The notes below the pieces were generated by a model. That model did not search any database and was not told the DNA's origin. It saw only the letters and a program-made list of their open reading frames with translations. Positions 13,158 to 24,790 of a stretch of DNA of 64,000 bases are shown here, one piece after another. The DNA is from Cladorhizidae sp. MBARI D1340-BT2 (Eukaryota > Porifera > Demospongiae > Poecilosclerida > Cladorhizidae): contig JAQNBH010000011.1 in NCBI GenBank assembly GCA_028752905.1, positions 4,905,378 through 4,969,377 of the forward strand, read 5' to 3'. The translations under genes and the position numbers were made by a program. Positions within the stretch are counted from its first letter, which is position 1, and each line of letters starts with the position of its first letter.

Positions 13158-16100
13158 TTACAGGTTTCTCTCTTTGCATTGCTGGCAATTCCATTCTTCT
13201 TGTAAGTTTGCAATGGCTGATGAAGGAATGTTAGCACAAGATTGATGGAACCATTCCTTACATGAACAGCACTGTGCAACCATAAGGGCAGAGTCATGGG
13301 GCTGCCTACATATGCAGATAAGTCGTATTCTTTCGTCCAACCTCTTGTACGTCACAGTCCGTCTAAGACCTTTCAACGGGAAAGGTAATAAGATTCGTTC
13401 CTGGAAGGACATTGCTAGATGGTGTCGCATCTTGCTATGGTCAAAGGTGATGAGTGATGGGTTAATCCCACCGCATAGAGCTGTTGCAATTGCAATTGCA
13501 AATAAGCCACAATCATTGCCTCCAGCCTGTCTCTGTATTTTTGGTTTCTGAATGATAAGGCAGGTTCCAGCGTAATGCTCCATCCAGGCAAGGCCTTTCA
13601 ACGTATCCAATTCTGCATCAATGATAAGAACATATATATTAAAAAGGTGTAATATCAAATATTACTGTACATATTCACCCAACTTGAAGAAAACATGTCA
13701 AACAAATAATAACAAATAAAAATCACTGGATTTTAGCTGACATAGTTTAAACACAATGACTTACTGGTTCTGGTAGGGAGGCTATCATAAAACAACACTG
13801 TGCCCTTGTATGCTCCTACATTTGATGCACAAACCCAGTGGCCACCAGTATTCATAATCTGCACATAATTCTCTACTGGAGTTCCAGTAAGTGAGCCTCC
13901 ACTGCCTGGTGCCAAATATTGAACTGGCTGAAGGCCACCCATCTCTGGAAACTGTACATGAAGTAGGGCCTGAGCTTCATTAATGTGGGTGTCCTCCAAC
14001 CATGCTCCAGATTGGAGAGTTGTGAGAAAGTCTCTGGGTAACTCTCTGCAGCTGACAAGCTGTTGGCACGGTAGGCATTTGCTATTTACCCTCAGTACAG
14101 TCTGGGTCGCACCAGTCACAAAACAATCTGTCTCGGTCCGTGGAAATGCACATCTTTTCTGGTTGTCGTTGGTCCTGGTCCACAGTGCGTGTGGGTGGTT
14201 GGACTGGAGGTAGAATGATTGTGCTCTGTTTCTCAGTATAGGGTTTGTTGGGTTGCAGGCCAAGAGTTAACACCACACCAAGGTTTGCTGTGCATTGCCT
14301 CTTCCTTGGTGGACTATTCTCTGCAATATAATCTGGTATACTACGGGTCAAGTAAGGCTTTAGGTGTCCTCAGTTAATCTTGCTTTTTATGGGATTGCCA
14401 TTACCATCCTGCAATGTGCAGAGGCCCATAGAAAGGCCCCAACCAGTCTTGTGATAACCTATCACCTTTCCTTGATGCTTTTCGCACATTCCTCTTCAAG
14501 ACATGGTCACCTGCAGCAAACAACAAATAATTTTGAAACTTTTTAAACATATGCATATCTTCAAGCCAAAACTTATGTCTGCAATTTATTAAGAACATAA
14601 AATGTATTTGAAATATAGAGTTCTATGCAAAATGTCTTTTTATTGAAACTGATTTCCACTCAACAATTAACTGCAAAGAGCAGTATATATATATGGCACC
14701 ATAAATATCTTAATTTTGGTCATATCAATTATCACTCTAAGCATATATACCTATTGCAAACTGGAAGCGTTTTAAGCCTTTCTTTTGCTTGGCATCAAAA
14801 TACAACTTGTGCTTGGCCTTGGCTTCTTCAATTTTTTCTCATACCTGTTCATCCAGGGCCTGTACCTAAGTAGGAGTTGCTATGGATTATTTTACATACA
14901 TTATTTTAATATGAAAACTGCCAATAATTTCATTCACAATTAAAATATGCACAGCGAATTAGTTTCTAAATCATATTTGGTTAATTATAGTCTGCCACTA
15001 GACAATCTTTACCTTTGCTACACGATCTTCCAAGTCTGTTTTAATCTCTTCAGGAGACATGTCAGTGTGTATATTCACATACTGTAACTCTTCTTCACAA
15101 TCATGTTCTGCATTAATGGCTATGGCACCCCTAGCTGTGCGATAAAACATCAGTACAAAGGGCTGCTGCTTTGTTGATGCTTGTATGCTAGTGTTGATGC
15201 CATAAGTGGTAGAGAGCACAAATCTAAGATATCAACAAAATGCAAAGCATGAGAAGAACTAAAGACATGTACATAGTAAGCCTATACACCAACCAACAGT
15301 TACAATTGCTATATTGGAACTCTAGGTCATATGATGGATTACAAAATCCATCCAGTAATAGCAAGCTGCTACAACAGATACACTGACCACCATTGATGCA
15401 TAGTAGCTTCAAATATAGTAACTTACTTGTTCCAGTCAGTTTGGCTGTCATTTGTGTATTTGGACAGTGCCCTCTTAAGTGTCTGGTTTGTGCGCTCATC
15501 CTGGCCATTTGTTTCTGGATGGTATGCAGAACACATCATTCGCTTCACCCCAAAGGCAGCAAAGATGAAATCATTTACCTGAGTTGGAAAAGCAAAACAG
15601 CATGAAATAGATACAAGTACACACTATACTATGTTACTAATAACATCACTATAAAAGAAGCTATCTGCGTAGTAGTTATGGAGAAGAGATGAGTTCTCTG
15701 ACCACCACAGCTAACTACATTGAGAAATCCTGAATTGAATTCGTATTTAGAATATTATGCACCTTGAATGTTAAAAACATTTAAGACTTGTCACTAACCT
15801 GGTTAATAAATTCACAGCCCTGGTTCATGATCATTTTCCTTCGAGGACCATAGCTGTAGATGAGCTCAAGTATCACTTTAGCAACATCTGCGGCACACTT
15901 TGACTTAATGGGACGGGCAAACACCCACTTTGTAAAAAGGTCAGTCGCAGTGCAGACATATCTGTGGCCTTTATCGGTAGCTGCAAATGGGCTGATCAGG
16001 TCAATGCCCAGAGTCTCCCATCTTTAATATAAAACATTAAAAATTATTCTACCAAGATACAAAAAACACACACAGCTATTATATACTCAAACTCCTCTTA

Positions 16101-18885
16101 TCTGGATAGGCACTGTCCATAATTCTGAAACAGCCACATCTGGGAACACCCCCACATTTCCCCCAATATTGATGATTTGCCTTGAATTTTGTACTTGCAC
16201 TGTACTGTACATGCTGCACATGTGCAATGACTGAAAACAACATGAACACAGTTATTTTAAAAATAAATTATGGTATTTGCCTCAGTGATTCCTGTCTCAT
16301 CCAAGCTGCAGTGTCATACCATTCACAAAAAAAAAATTGAGGACCATGCGATACACATGACTTGATTGTGCAATGTGCAGGTGCCTAGTAGGCAGACGTT
16401 CCCAGATGTGGGGTGTGCAGATGAAGGGAGTTTAAGCATATATGTTCATGTGATTTGCATGGGACATGCAGTATAAAATCAGTGACCTGTTGGAAACTTT
16501 GATAGGATGTAGCTCTGTTGCAATGGTCTTAATCTGCTCCAATTTTTGGCACCGCTGACAAGTGGATATCTAAAAACACAATAAAACGACTGTAGTTTCA
16601 TGAGGCAACATTTTGATATATTACATGTTATGAGCAAACCAGGATTTGAATAATTCACAGATTGCCCACACTAATACTGGTCCACACATTGAGCAAGCAA
16701 CTCATAGATTGTCCACACGAACTATACTTTAAGGAGAAACTTATCAACTGTCGGCTCAAAACATGTGTGTTGGAAATTCCCAGAGTAAAAATTCCCCCTA
16801 ATATAAAGCGTTATGTAAAAACAACAACATAACGCAATGATAGTTCCAACCTGTAGGACTACTGTCAGCCGACCTCATGCCTGCTATGGCTACTGCTAGA
16901 ATAGCTAGGTGAAGCTATGTACACAATATAATATAGCTAGTTCTACATCATTTTGATAAATCTATTGGCTTACTTCACATGCCACTTGCTTCTAGGCATT
17001 CTATCATGCCTTATGTCCCTGTACAATTGCTACATACTTGCCATAAGGCAAACCGCTTCTATCATTCTTCATTTATCTTTAAATAAAGCACACCAACACA
17101 TTGTGTTGCGATCCGACGCTTGAATAAAACTGAAGTCTATTTGAGTGTATGGGATGCAACCTCATGTTCACAATCGACGCATCGTGTTGTGTCTATTGTG
17201 AACCAGCCTTTAGATTATTGAGTATATGTATAGCACACTTTGGAATGATGCACTCAGCACTGTGATTTTAATCAACACATTACCTCTTGATTTACACCCT
17301 GTTTACAATTACATGCTATGCTTGTCGTTAGATGCTTATAGGGCCTGTCATAATGTTGAAAATGCAGTAAAACCTCTCTGGAGCCATATATTCTCTTGGA
17401 TATTGATAATAGTGATGAAGATTCATGGATGTAACATTTGCTGGCAGTGCATACTACAGATGTGTACCATACACCAGAGTTTTAGTGTTGACCTGTTTTG
17501 TTCTAAAACATGTACTGCATTACCACATCCCAGAGAGCACCTATAGTTACTTCAGAGAAAACATAAATTCATTTATGCTCTTTTAAGGAATGCTGCCCCC
17601 TCAGTTCATTATAACATTGCTTTTTGTCCTACCTCCTGACACCCTTATTCGAATTTCTGAAAAAAACATCGATATTGACACAATATCGAGCATAAACGAT
17701 CATTACAAATTGTATAACGTGTTCAACAAAGTTTCTTTTTTTGACTTTGAGTAAAAATAGTCCAGCTTGTTTCATAGACAAAGGGAAGCTGTCTTCTGGA
17801 TCACTTGGTCCATCACACCTTAGAGATGACAGCTGCATGCAGTGATAAGCCATGAACAGCTGCAGTGCAACACAAGCGATACAGCTGCATGCAGTGACTG
17901 AGGTATCAATGGGTCACCACAAAACTACCATTTGTCAAGCTGACAACAAAAGGGGCACTTAAAACTGAGCAACTACATGACAGCGAGGGTACAGAGTACA
18001 TGCATAATATGAAAACCCTGATTGTTATTTGTTTGTCTACTGTTTCTGCAACTGTGTGAATTAGAGCTCGAGAATTATCAAGTGTAGGAGAGACAGGAGG
18101 GTGGGCTTTGGGTGAGCAGACGGCTGAGCTTAATAAAATATATCTCAGCTAAGTAGACACTTAACAAAAAACAGGTAACTTAATATAACATATAGACCCC
18201 ATCTTATCAACCAGCTTTTACGATATTACAACATTATGTATTGATATATCACTATGTACAAATACTTACCCAACTATAAACATCTTTTGCCATAGTCGTC
18301 CAATAATAGTCCTGTGTAAGACGTGCTAAGGTACGCTTCTGACCTTGATGTGCACCATTGATGTCATGGGCCTCACGCAAAACCTTCTGCTCCTCATCAA
18401 TTGAGAACAGGACCAAGCGCTTAACCTTCTCATTGGGATGGTTTTTTGCTGGTTGTGTGTAGAATATCGTCTCACCTATAGACAAAATAGCCATGACACA
18501 ACCTTTATAACAAGACACCTTATTTCATTTTTGGTCACTTGAAAGAAATCTGCCAAGTTCTATGAAATCATGTACAACACAAGCATCAGGAAACAATGGT
18601 TTATGTAGGCCTAATATGTTGTGGAGAATATAGACCATGTATTGGAGGCTTATGAAATCATTGGCATTGATCAATTTATGTCAATATGACAACCACAATC
18701 TGAACCAGTAAAGCTGTAACAAGCAGGTGGTGGATTATTTACATACCAATGACAATGAAACTGATGCTGCTCTTCCGAATACCACTGCGTTCTCCAACCA
18801 CTGTGTCACAGCTATATGCACCATTCTGTAAATAGTACTCGACCTTCTGCAGGAACACACGTGGGTCTTTCTCTGTTCGCACCAT
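13158..18885 (-). pseudogene. Ginger1 transposase: integrase-Ulp1-PHD, broken
   Basis: Exons fitted by GT-AG borders and matching phase: 18747-18885, 18270-18475, 16487-16569, 15799-16021, 15427-15578, 15013-15223, 14751-14865, 13765-14510, 13158-13612. Order: N-terminal YYLQNG region; HHCC zinc finger (AHDINGAHQG, then CQRCQ); DDE core with GIDLISP, then MNQGCEF where the second Asp is expected, then YHPETNGQDERTNQ with the Glu; GPF motif (DWLGPFYGP); Ulp1/C48 protease with His in GGHWVCASN, Asp in LFYDSLP and Cys in GGNDCGLFA; and a C-terminal C4HC3 PHD finger (CICR, CCSCKEWFHQSC, CQQC). Breaks: an in-frame TGA in 14751-14865 (after EQV), a TGA near 14368, and frame changes near 14400 and 14100. 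The second catalytic Asp is Asn. Ulp1 triad and PHD cysteines look intact. One 1.7-kb intron (16570-18269) shows no gene. Confidence 0.87.
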
Positions 18886-18965
18886 GACTGACCTGATATC
18901 AACCTATATCTGAGGGATAGTTTGTTAGATCAACATCATAGGGAAATTAAATTATTGGTACATAC

Positions 18966-19070
18966 TTATCTGTAGATATCTGTCTCCCAGCAATGGCTTA
19001 GCTACGCGAATAATACTATCTGTAGATATGTCTCCCAGCAATGGCTTAGCTATGCGAGTAATATGGCAGC
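18966..19070. repeat. Tandem duplication inside Ginger1 right end
   Basis: Two adjacent copies of a unit of about 47 bp sharing ATCTGTAGATAT, GTCTCCCAGCAATGGCTTAG and CTA(C/T)GCGA(A/G)TAATA. It sits next to the right terminal repeat, where binding sites for a transposase would be expected; that role is inference only. Confidence 0.75.
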
Positions 19071-19108
19071 GGTTTTCGGACTTGCATGGGCGGAAGGGTA
19101 AAAGTATA

Positions 19109-19151
19109 CGCGCATGCGCAGTGGGTGAAGTGCGAGTAATATGGCACGACA
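19109..19151 (-). repeat. Ginger1 right terminal inverted repeat
   Basis: Reads GTGCGAGTAATATGGCACGA then CA before CCGG (19152-19155). Its reverse complement begins TGTCGTGCCATATTACTCGC and matches the left end. Confidence 0.85.
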
Positions 19152-19155
19152 CCGG

Positions 19156-20055
19156 CTTCTTAGTTGCCTAGATGATAGTTTCAGAATATCTGGCTTGCCA
19201 TACATCCTTTACTAAAGTAAAGAGGCATACCAAACAACTCTAGAAAGATGAAGGAAGAAACGAAAAGAAAAAAGAATGCGATTGAAACACAATAGGTAGA
19301 GAAAACCTAAGATTCAATTTACCCCCAAAAGCCATTTTATACTGCCACATAAAACCTTGCTTCATCCTGGATTTGACAGAGGCACCAGACATTTATTCAC
19401 CTGTGATAGGTTGTAGATGTGGATTGATTGCTTTCATAAGGTAAGCAGCTAATTTCGTATATATGGATGAAAAATATCCTTTCCCCAGAATTGAGCATGC
19501 TCTACTGAGAAAGTTTTACCGTAGACAGCATTTGTAGTAGTGTCACAGAGTTGCTAGCTATAACGTAGAGCGAGAGCATCCGACCTGGCTGCGCGTGAGC
19601 TACACAGGGAATTACTCTAGTGGACGATGGGGGGGAGGGGGACCTTCTGCAAAAATGCTTTTCGCATTGCCCTAATACTCGTAACCGCTGCAGTGTGAGT
19701 AATGTGGCGTGGTCTCCATGCTGTATTCCTGCACTAGTCAAATTTCTCCCCAGATGTTTATATAGATGATTCTGCCACCTGATGACTATTCTGCCTGATT
19801 CTGCCATCAAATAACTTTTGTTAGCTCTCCATTGTGATTGAATGTTGTAGGAGTGCCTTTTGCATTGGAGGACTGATGACCTCCCCACACCACAATGAAG
19901 CAGTGCAACTCATTCGAACATGGTGTCTATTACAGGTCAAGTTTACTTTATTGTCATTATTTTATTTTAGCCCCAAGTTAACTCTGTAGAGACTGGCTGT
20001 TGGAAATTAAACTGGATTGCATCAAGTGCCAGTAATGTACACAAACCTTAGAATT
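19156..20055. other. Spacer with a Ginger-related fragment
   Basis: No gene recognised. Around 19690-19735 there is a diverged copy of the Ginger terminal sequence (GTGAGTAATGTGGCGTGGTC), probably a small non-autonomous relic. Confidence 0.55.
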
Positions 20056-20059
20056 CCTT

Positions 20060-20545
20060 TTGGACAAGCATGCATATGTTCAAGGATGATTGGGTTGGTG
20101 GTTGGGAACCCAACCAAGATTCACATCGACCCAACAGTACCACTCCATTTTTGTAAACCACTTTCAGTCCATTTTGCACTTTGAGGCAAAGTTGAAGAGG
20201 AATTAAATCAGTTGGAGCAGCTGGGGTCATCAAGAGGGTACAGTTTGTAGAGTTGGCTGCTCCCATAATGCCTGTGATTTAAAAAAAAGAGTTGATTCCA
20301 TCCAAATATGTGAGGACTGTAAAGTTACAGTGAACAAGGCATCAAAGGTGGAGATGTACCTGCTACCTAAGATTAATGAGCTCCTGGCATCTTGGGTTAA
20401 AAAGGTGTTTACAAAGCTGGATCTCACACACACATGTACGAACATAGTCCATTGGCTGTTGAGTCGAAGAAATATATTTCCATCAACACACATGAGGGCC
20501 TATACTCTTTCACTCACTTACCATCTGGTGGGTCTTGAGCTCCTG
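20060..20545 (+). pseudogene. Gypsy reverse transcriptase fragment
   Basis: Plus-strand degenerate RT. The stretch contains NKASKVEMYLLPKINELLAS followed by KVFTKLDLTH, which matches the RT region before the catalytic box in invertebrate gypsy elements, and a frame-shifted INTH-like stretch near 20490. No YXDD box, LTR or other domain is seen nearby. It lies just left of the 20677 LTR element and is a separate, older remnant. Confidence 0.75.
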
Positions 20546-20676
20546 CAATTAGCTCCAGTGAAACAGAAATTGGCAGTGATTCTGAGATAAATGACAAACC
20601 TGCCAGTGAGTTGTCCTCAATTGTTGAGCTTGTACTTGCATGTAATCCTAAATCTAGCAGCATAATTGTTCACCTT

Positions 20677-21247
20677 TGTCAGGCAATCTCTCTCCTTTAT
20701 CCATGACTGCTTCCTCCCCGAGGCTAAGCCTGAAGACAGACCACTATGGGAAATGAAGGGGGAAGACATGGAACAAGTGGTTAATGAAGTACTACTGGAC
20801 ATGACCTTAAAAGAGTGCCAGAAGTCTAAGAAAGTGCAAGCTGACATGACCGCAGAATCCGGTAGTGGAAACACTGAAAGGGCATACATGGAAACGTGTG
20901 ACGTACAAGACTGCCAAGGATTCTGATTGGTTGCGAAGGATGGTGTCCTGGAAACTGAACTGTTGTAGATATATAGAGAACTGTGATTTATTGAGTAAAG
21001 TTGTATCGCCAGAGTATTATTGAGTTTTACGTCTGAGCATCTTATTTGTATATATGGTCTTGTTGTATATAGTAAGTTTAAATATACCAGTCCTTTTCGT
21101 AAGGGGTAATACAATCCGGGAAGTGGATTGATTTCGACTTAACTGTGTGTTTTGGTGTGAAACTAGAATCCAAGTTGGTGGCGGGTGTGGAGAGCGGATC
21201 TGTAGGAAATCAAGTAGCTTTCCTAGTAGAAGGGTTTTCCCATCACA
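20677..21247 (+). repeat. 5' LTR of Gmr1-type element 1
   Basis: 571 bp, begins TGTCAGGC and ends CATCACA, and pairs with 26193-26777. The preceding five bases ACCTT form the target duplication. Confidence 0.93.
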
Positions 21248-21248
21248 G

Positions 21249-21267
21249 TGGTGGCAGTGGTGGGATT
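21249..21267 (+). promoter_or_regulatory. Primer-binding site, tRNA-Leu type
   Basis: TGGTGGCAGTGGTGGGATT starts one base after the LTR. From general knowledge of metazoan tRNA-Leu 3' ends (CCACCGCTGCCACCA type), this is complementary with one likely C to T change. Minus-strand DNA synthesis would start here. Confidence 0.75.
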
Positions 21268-21733
21268 TTCAAGTGAGAGGCCTAGAGTACAGTGCATTGC
21301 TTGAGATCTATCTGAGTAGTTGTTGGCAGCTATCTAAGTGAGAGATAGTATCCAGTGGCTAGATAGCCTGATAAAGAGGTGTCTAGGGTTAACTAAGAGA
21401 ATTCTTAGTTGTAATTGTGACCTAAGGTGAGAGGTTAGTACTTACTAATTGTACCTGACCTAAGGCGAGAGGTTCTGGTGGTAAACACTGTTGAGCAATT
21501 GTGTTGCTGTTGACAGGAATTGTCTACACTGCTAGCTACCAGAGTTGATAGCATAGTGTTAGACAGGGAAACTGTCCAGGTTATTAATAAATTGGGACTT
21601 GTGAAACCAGACCCTCAAGTAAGAATTTTGAGTGGTTTTTTACCTTCGGGTGCACGTATATTTAAGTTGTTTAAGGCATTTTTTTTTGTCAACAAGTGAG
21701 TTTTCTGTTTGTTATCTACTCGGCTCGAACATC

Positions 21734-22765
21734 ATGTCAGAAGAACGTCGACAACATAGACAGCGGGCAGGGGAGGATCGAACTCTGAGGAGTCAAGCTA
21801 GTCAACTCGAAGGACGACAAACTCCAGCTGATCCACCCGTCCTGCTGAGAGGCGAAGAGGAAGAACCACCTCTTACTCGCTTCATGACTACCTGGCTTGA
21901 AATGGAGACAAACCGGGTAAGAAGGGAGGACCAGAGACGAGAGGAAGATCGCAAACAGCTGTTGCTGGATCGAGCACAGGACAGAAAGCTACAAGCCCCC
22001 AACAGCAACAACATTGGGCACAGTTATTGGTGGATGCCAGACAACCTGCTCCAGCAGTGGTTGTTCTGGCTCTACTTCCCCAACCACCAAGGCTGACAGT
22101 ACAGAAATTCCTCGAATGCACGGATGATATGGGTGCCTATCTAGGATCCTTCGAAGTGACGGCCCGAGCAGCAGCCTGGCCCGAGAACCTATGGAGTGTA
22201 TACTTAAGGAGTTCCTTGTCAGGACAGGGACTAACAGCGGTGAATGCCTTGCCTGCCGGAGACCAGGCGGATTATGAAGAAGTGAAACGTTTCCTTTTGG
22301 AAACTTACCACATCTCCGAGGAAACTTACAGACGAAGAGTTTTTGAGACCACCTTCGATATGAACAACCCCGATGCTTGGATGAGATCATTCAACAGTCT
22401 TTTTCTCAATGGGTGACCTCGACAGATGAGGATGTTGCAAAGGTGGTGCTATATGAATTGGCATTACAAAAACTCCCAAGATGGCTTCAAACTTGGATGA
22501 GGAATTTGAATCCTCAAGGCTATGATGAACTGACTAAGATTGTAGTCAGGTTCATCGGAAACCAACGAAAGGAAGTCGATGCAAAGCGATCCGAACAGCA
22601 AGACCGGTTCCACCCACCGAAGAAAGACACCCCGACTCGTACTACGATCCCACGAACCAAGCAGCTGCAACTGAGCACGGAAAGGGATGGTCAGACCACC
22701 TCTTACCGAGATATGAAGCTGGTAACGTGCTACAGGTTTGGCCATATGCAGAAGGATTGTAGAGT
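21734..22765 (+). pseudogene. gag of Gmr1-type element 1
   Basis: The ATG at 21734 opens a reading frame starting MSEERRQHRQRAGED, with a charged, coiled-coil-like region. The frame shifts near 22025 and again near 22390, where the capsid-like region continues. A zinc knuckle near 22728-22760 reads CYRFGHMQKDC, shorter than the usual CX2CX4HX4C and missing its second Cys. Gag would form the particle shell. Broken by frameshifts. Confidence 0.8.
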
Positions 22766-23486
22766 ACGATTGGACGTAATCAAGAGTGAAGGTGCACACT
22801 CGGTTAGTCTAATACGGGAACGACAAAGCCAGAAATGGACGAAGTTTGTCCGGGTGAATGGACAACCTGTAACCGCTCTCATCGACACCGGGTGCACCAA
22901 GTCAATGGTACATCCCCGATACGTTAACAGCAGAGACTATTTGAGATGGAAGATTCCCTTCGCCACAGCCAGTTCTGGGAAGACCTTCTTCCCAGCAGCT
23001 CAAGTAATTGTTGAACTAGATGGCAAGAAGTGTGAATTGGCGGTGGGAGTTTCAAAACACCTGACCTCAGGTATGCTGTTGGGACAAGACATTCCGAGGT
23101 TTAGGAAGTATGTGGAGGAAGCATTGGAAACCGGCATCCGAGAGGAAATGGAGTCAACCCCACCCACATCCAAAGCCACTGAACCTGAAGTGGTGACGAT
23201 CCGGACCAACGAACCTAAAGTGGTGACGACCCTTACCCAACCATCAATGACTGAGTCTGTATTGGTGACGACCCAAGCCCAACGACGGGCACAAACTCAA
23301 GTCGAAGAGGATGCTGCCATCCAACAACACCGGGATGGACCAGTGATCCACCCTCTCGAGTCCAGTGACATTGGAGATGAAGCGGAGGAAAACGAGAAAG
23401 AGGTCGAGGAGGAAAACGAGAAAGAGGTCGAGGAGGAATTTGAAATTAATACCCAACCCCGACTTGGAGGACCTGCACAACAATAA
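22766..23486 (+). pseudogene. Aspartic protease region, element 1
   Basis: The frame continuous with late gag carries ALIDTGCTKSMV (active Asp codon at 22884-22886) and a downstream MLLGQDIP box, typical of retropepsins. It ends in an acidic Glu/Lys-rich linker with a repeated ENEKEVEEE block near 23400 and a stop at 23484. Integrase continues in another frame that overlaps from 23365. Whether this overlap is a programmed shift or decay cannot be told from one copy. Confidence 0.8.
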
Positions 23487-24790
23487 GGAAGAAACTGTTG
23501 GAGCTGAAGTGGAGGATAAATTATTCGAGACCATCACTCCGAACCAACTCCAAAAGTTACAGTGCGAGGATCCTACATTGGAGAACATAAGAAATAAAAC
23601 AAAGAAGAGAAGTAGCTCTTACTTTTGGAAGGACAAAGTACTGATGAGGAAACCATACCATTCCAATGGGAAGGAACTGGTGATTGTACCACAAGTAGGC
23701 AGAACAAGAGTATTGCACATGGCTCACAATGCTCCGATTGCGGGACATTTCGGTCGAGAGAGGACACTCGAGACCATGCGGAGGCATTTGGACTGGCCAG
23801 GCATCGCCAGAGATGTCAGAGAATTGTGCAGATTGTGTCCAATCTGTCAGAAGGCTGGTCCTGCATTGGTGACGAAAGCACCCCTACACTCCTTACCCAT
23901 CATGCAATAGCCTTTCCAGCGAGTGGCCATGGACATATTATTCGGTCCCCTTAAGTCGGGAAACAAATACATCCTGGTCCTCATGCACTACAGCACAAGG
24001 TGGCTGGAGGCATTCCCACTCAAGGATGCAACAGCGGAGACTGTGGTTAACTGTCTCATAGATGTCACTGCAAGACTCGGAGCACCCAGAGAGTTACTCA
24101 CGGACAATGGGTCTAACTTCAGATCAGAAGTTGTCCAACAGTATTGTCAAGCAACTGGCATCCGGCAGATGCGAACCTCCCCCTATCACACATAATGGTG
24201 GAGAGATTCAACCACACACTCAAGTATCTTCTGCGCAAACTCACACAAGATCCCCAAGTTGAGTGGGACAAGTGTCTGCCGTTAGTCCTCTGGTCGTATC
24301 GGGGCACCATCCATAAGACGGCAGGATTTTCTCCATTCCACCTTCTGTTCGGGAGGGAGATGAGGTTACCATTAGATGACCTAGCAAGCTATTGGAAGGG
24401 GAAAGAAAAAGTCAGTGAGATGAACTTGACATGCTATATGCAAAGGATGCGAGCCAACACCGAAATGGTTCGGGAAATAGCGAGAGAGAAAGAAGAAAAG
24501 GAAAAACAGACACAGAAACGGTACCACGATCGGAAAGCAGTATTGAGAGAGTTTCTCGTGGGCGACTATGTGCTGGTGTTTCGACCTCGGAAAATGAACA
24601 AACTGTTGAACGAGTGGCAGGGTCCCTTCATCATCACAGAGAAAGTGACGGAAGTGACCTACAGGGTGGACACCTGGAGGAAGATTAAGACCTTCCATGT
24701 CAATGCCATGAAGGAGTGGGCTCCTGCAGTGTTCTTGGCCCTAGAAGAGGAAGACGACGCATTCGATGCGAATGACCGAATAAAGGAGGA
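23487..24790 (+). pseudogene. Integrase placed before RT, element 1
   Basis: HHCC finger (HNAPIAGHFG, then CRLCPICQ), then the DDE core: VAMDILFGP, LLTDNGSNF and MVERFNHTLK, and a GPF motif in EWQGPFIITEKV. An in-frame TAG at 23908-23910 lies just before the first catalytic region. Near 24190 a small deletion removes most of the usual PQTNG stretch before the catalytic Glu and shifts frame. It joins strand-transfer function to the pol polyprotein upstream of RT, as in Gmr1 elements. Confidence 0.88.

Larger units (their letters stand above)
11961..19151 (-). mobile_element. Ginger1-type DNA transposon, 7.2 kb
   Basis: The element starts TGTCATGCC and ends GGCACGACA, flanked on both sides by CCGG. 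It carries imperfect terminal inverted repeats and one intron-containing transposase gene (13158-18885, minus) with a gypsy-like integrase, a GPY/F-type motif and a C-terminal Ulp1 protease. Published Ginger1 elements have this set: TIRs of tens to hundreds of bp, CCGG or CCGT duplications, gypsy-like integrase and a C-terminal OTU or Ulp1 protease. This copy looks inactive (stops, frame breaks, changed catalytic residue), although both ends and the duplication are still readable. 12131-13157 between the left end and the gene holds nothing recognised. Confidence 0.88.

Noticed and set aside
17226..17546. 106-codon frame in the Ginger intron
   Set aside because: No similarity or coding signal; lies inside a phase-consistent intron.
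19502..19888. 128-codon minus-strand frame
   Set aside because: No domain and it overlaps a Ginger-terminal relic.
20617..21114. 165-codon minus-strand frame in the LTR
   Set aside because: Antisense to the LTR; the same frame recurs in the 3' LTR at 26349-26645, so it is LTR sequence, not a gene.
23244..23588. Hydrophobic minus-strand frame with FLLDLFLVF repeats
   Set aside because: Antisense shadow of the acidic Glu/Lys linker of element 1.
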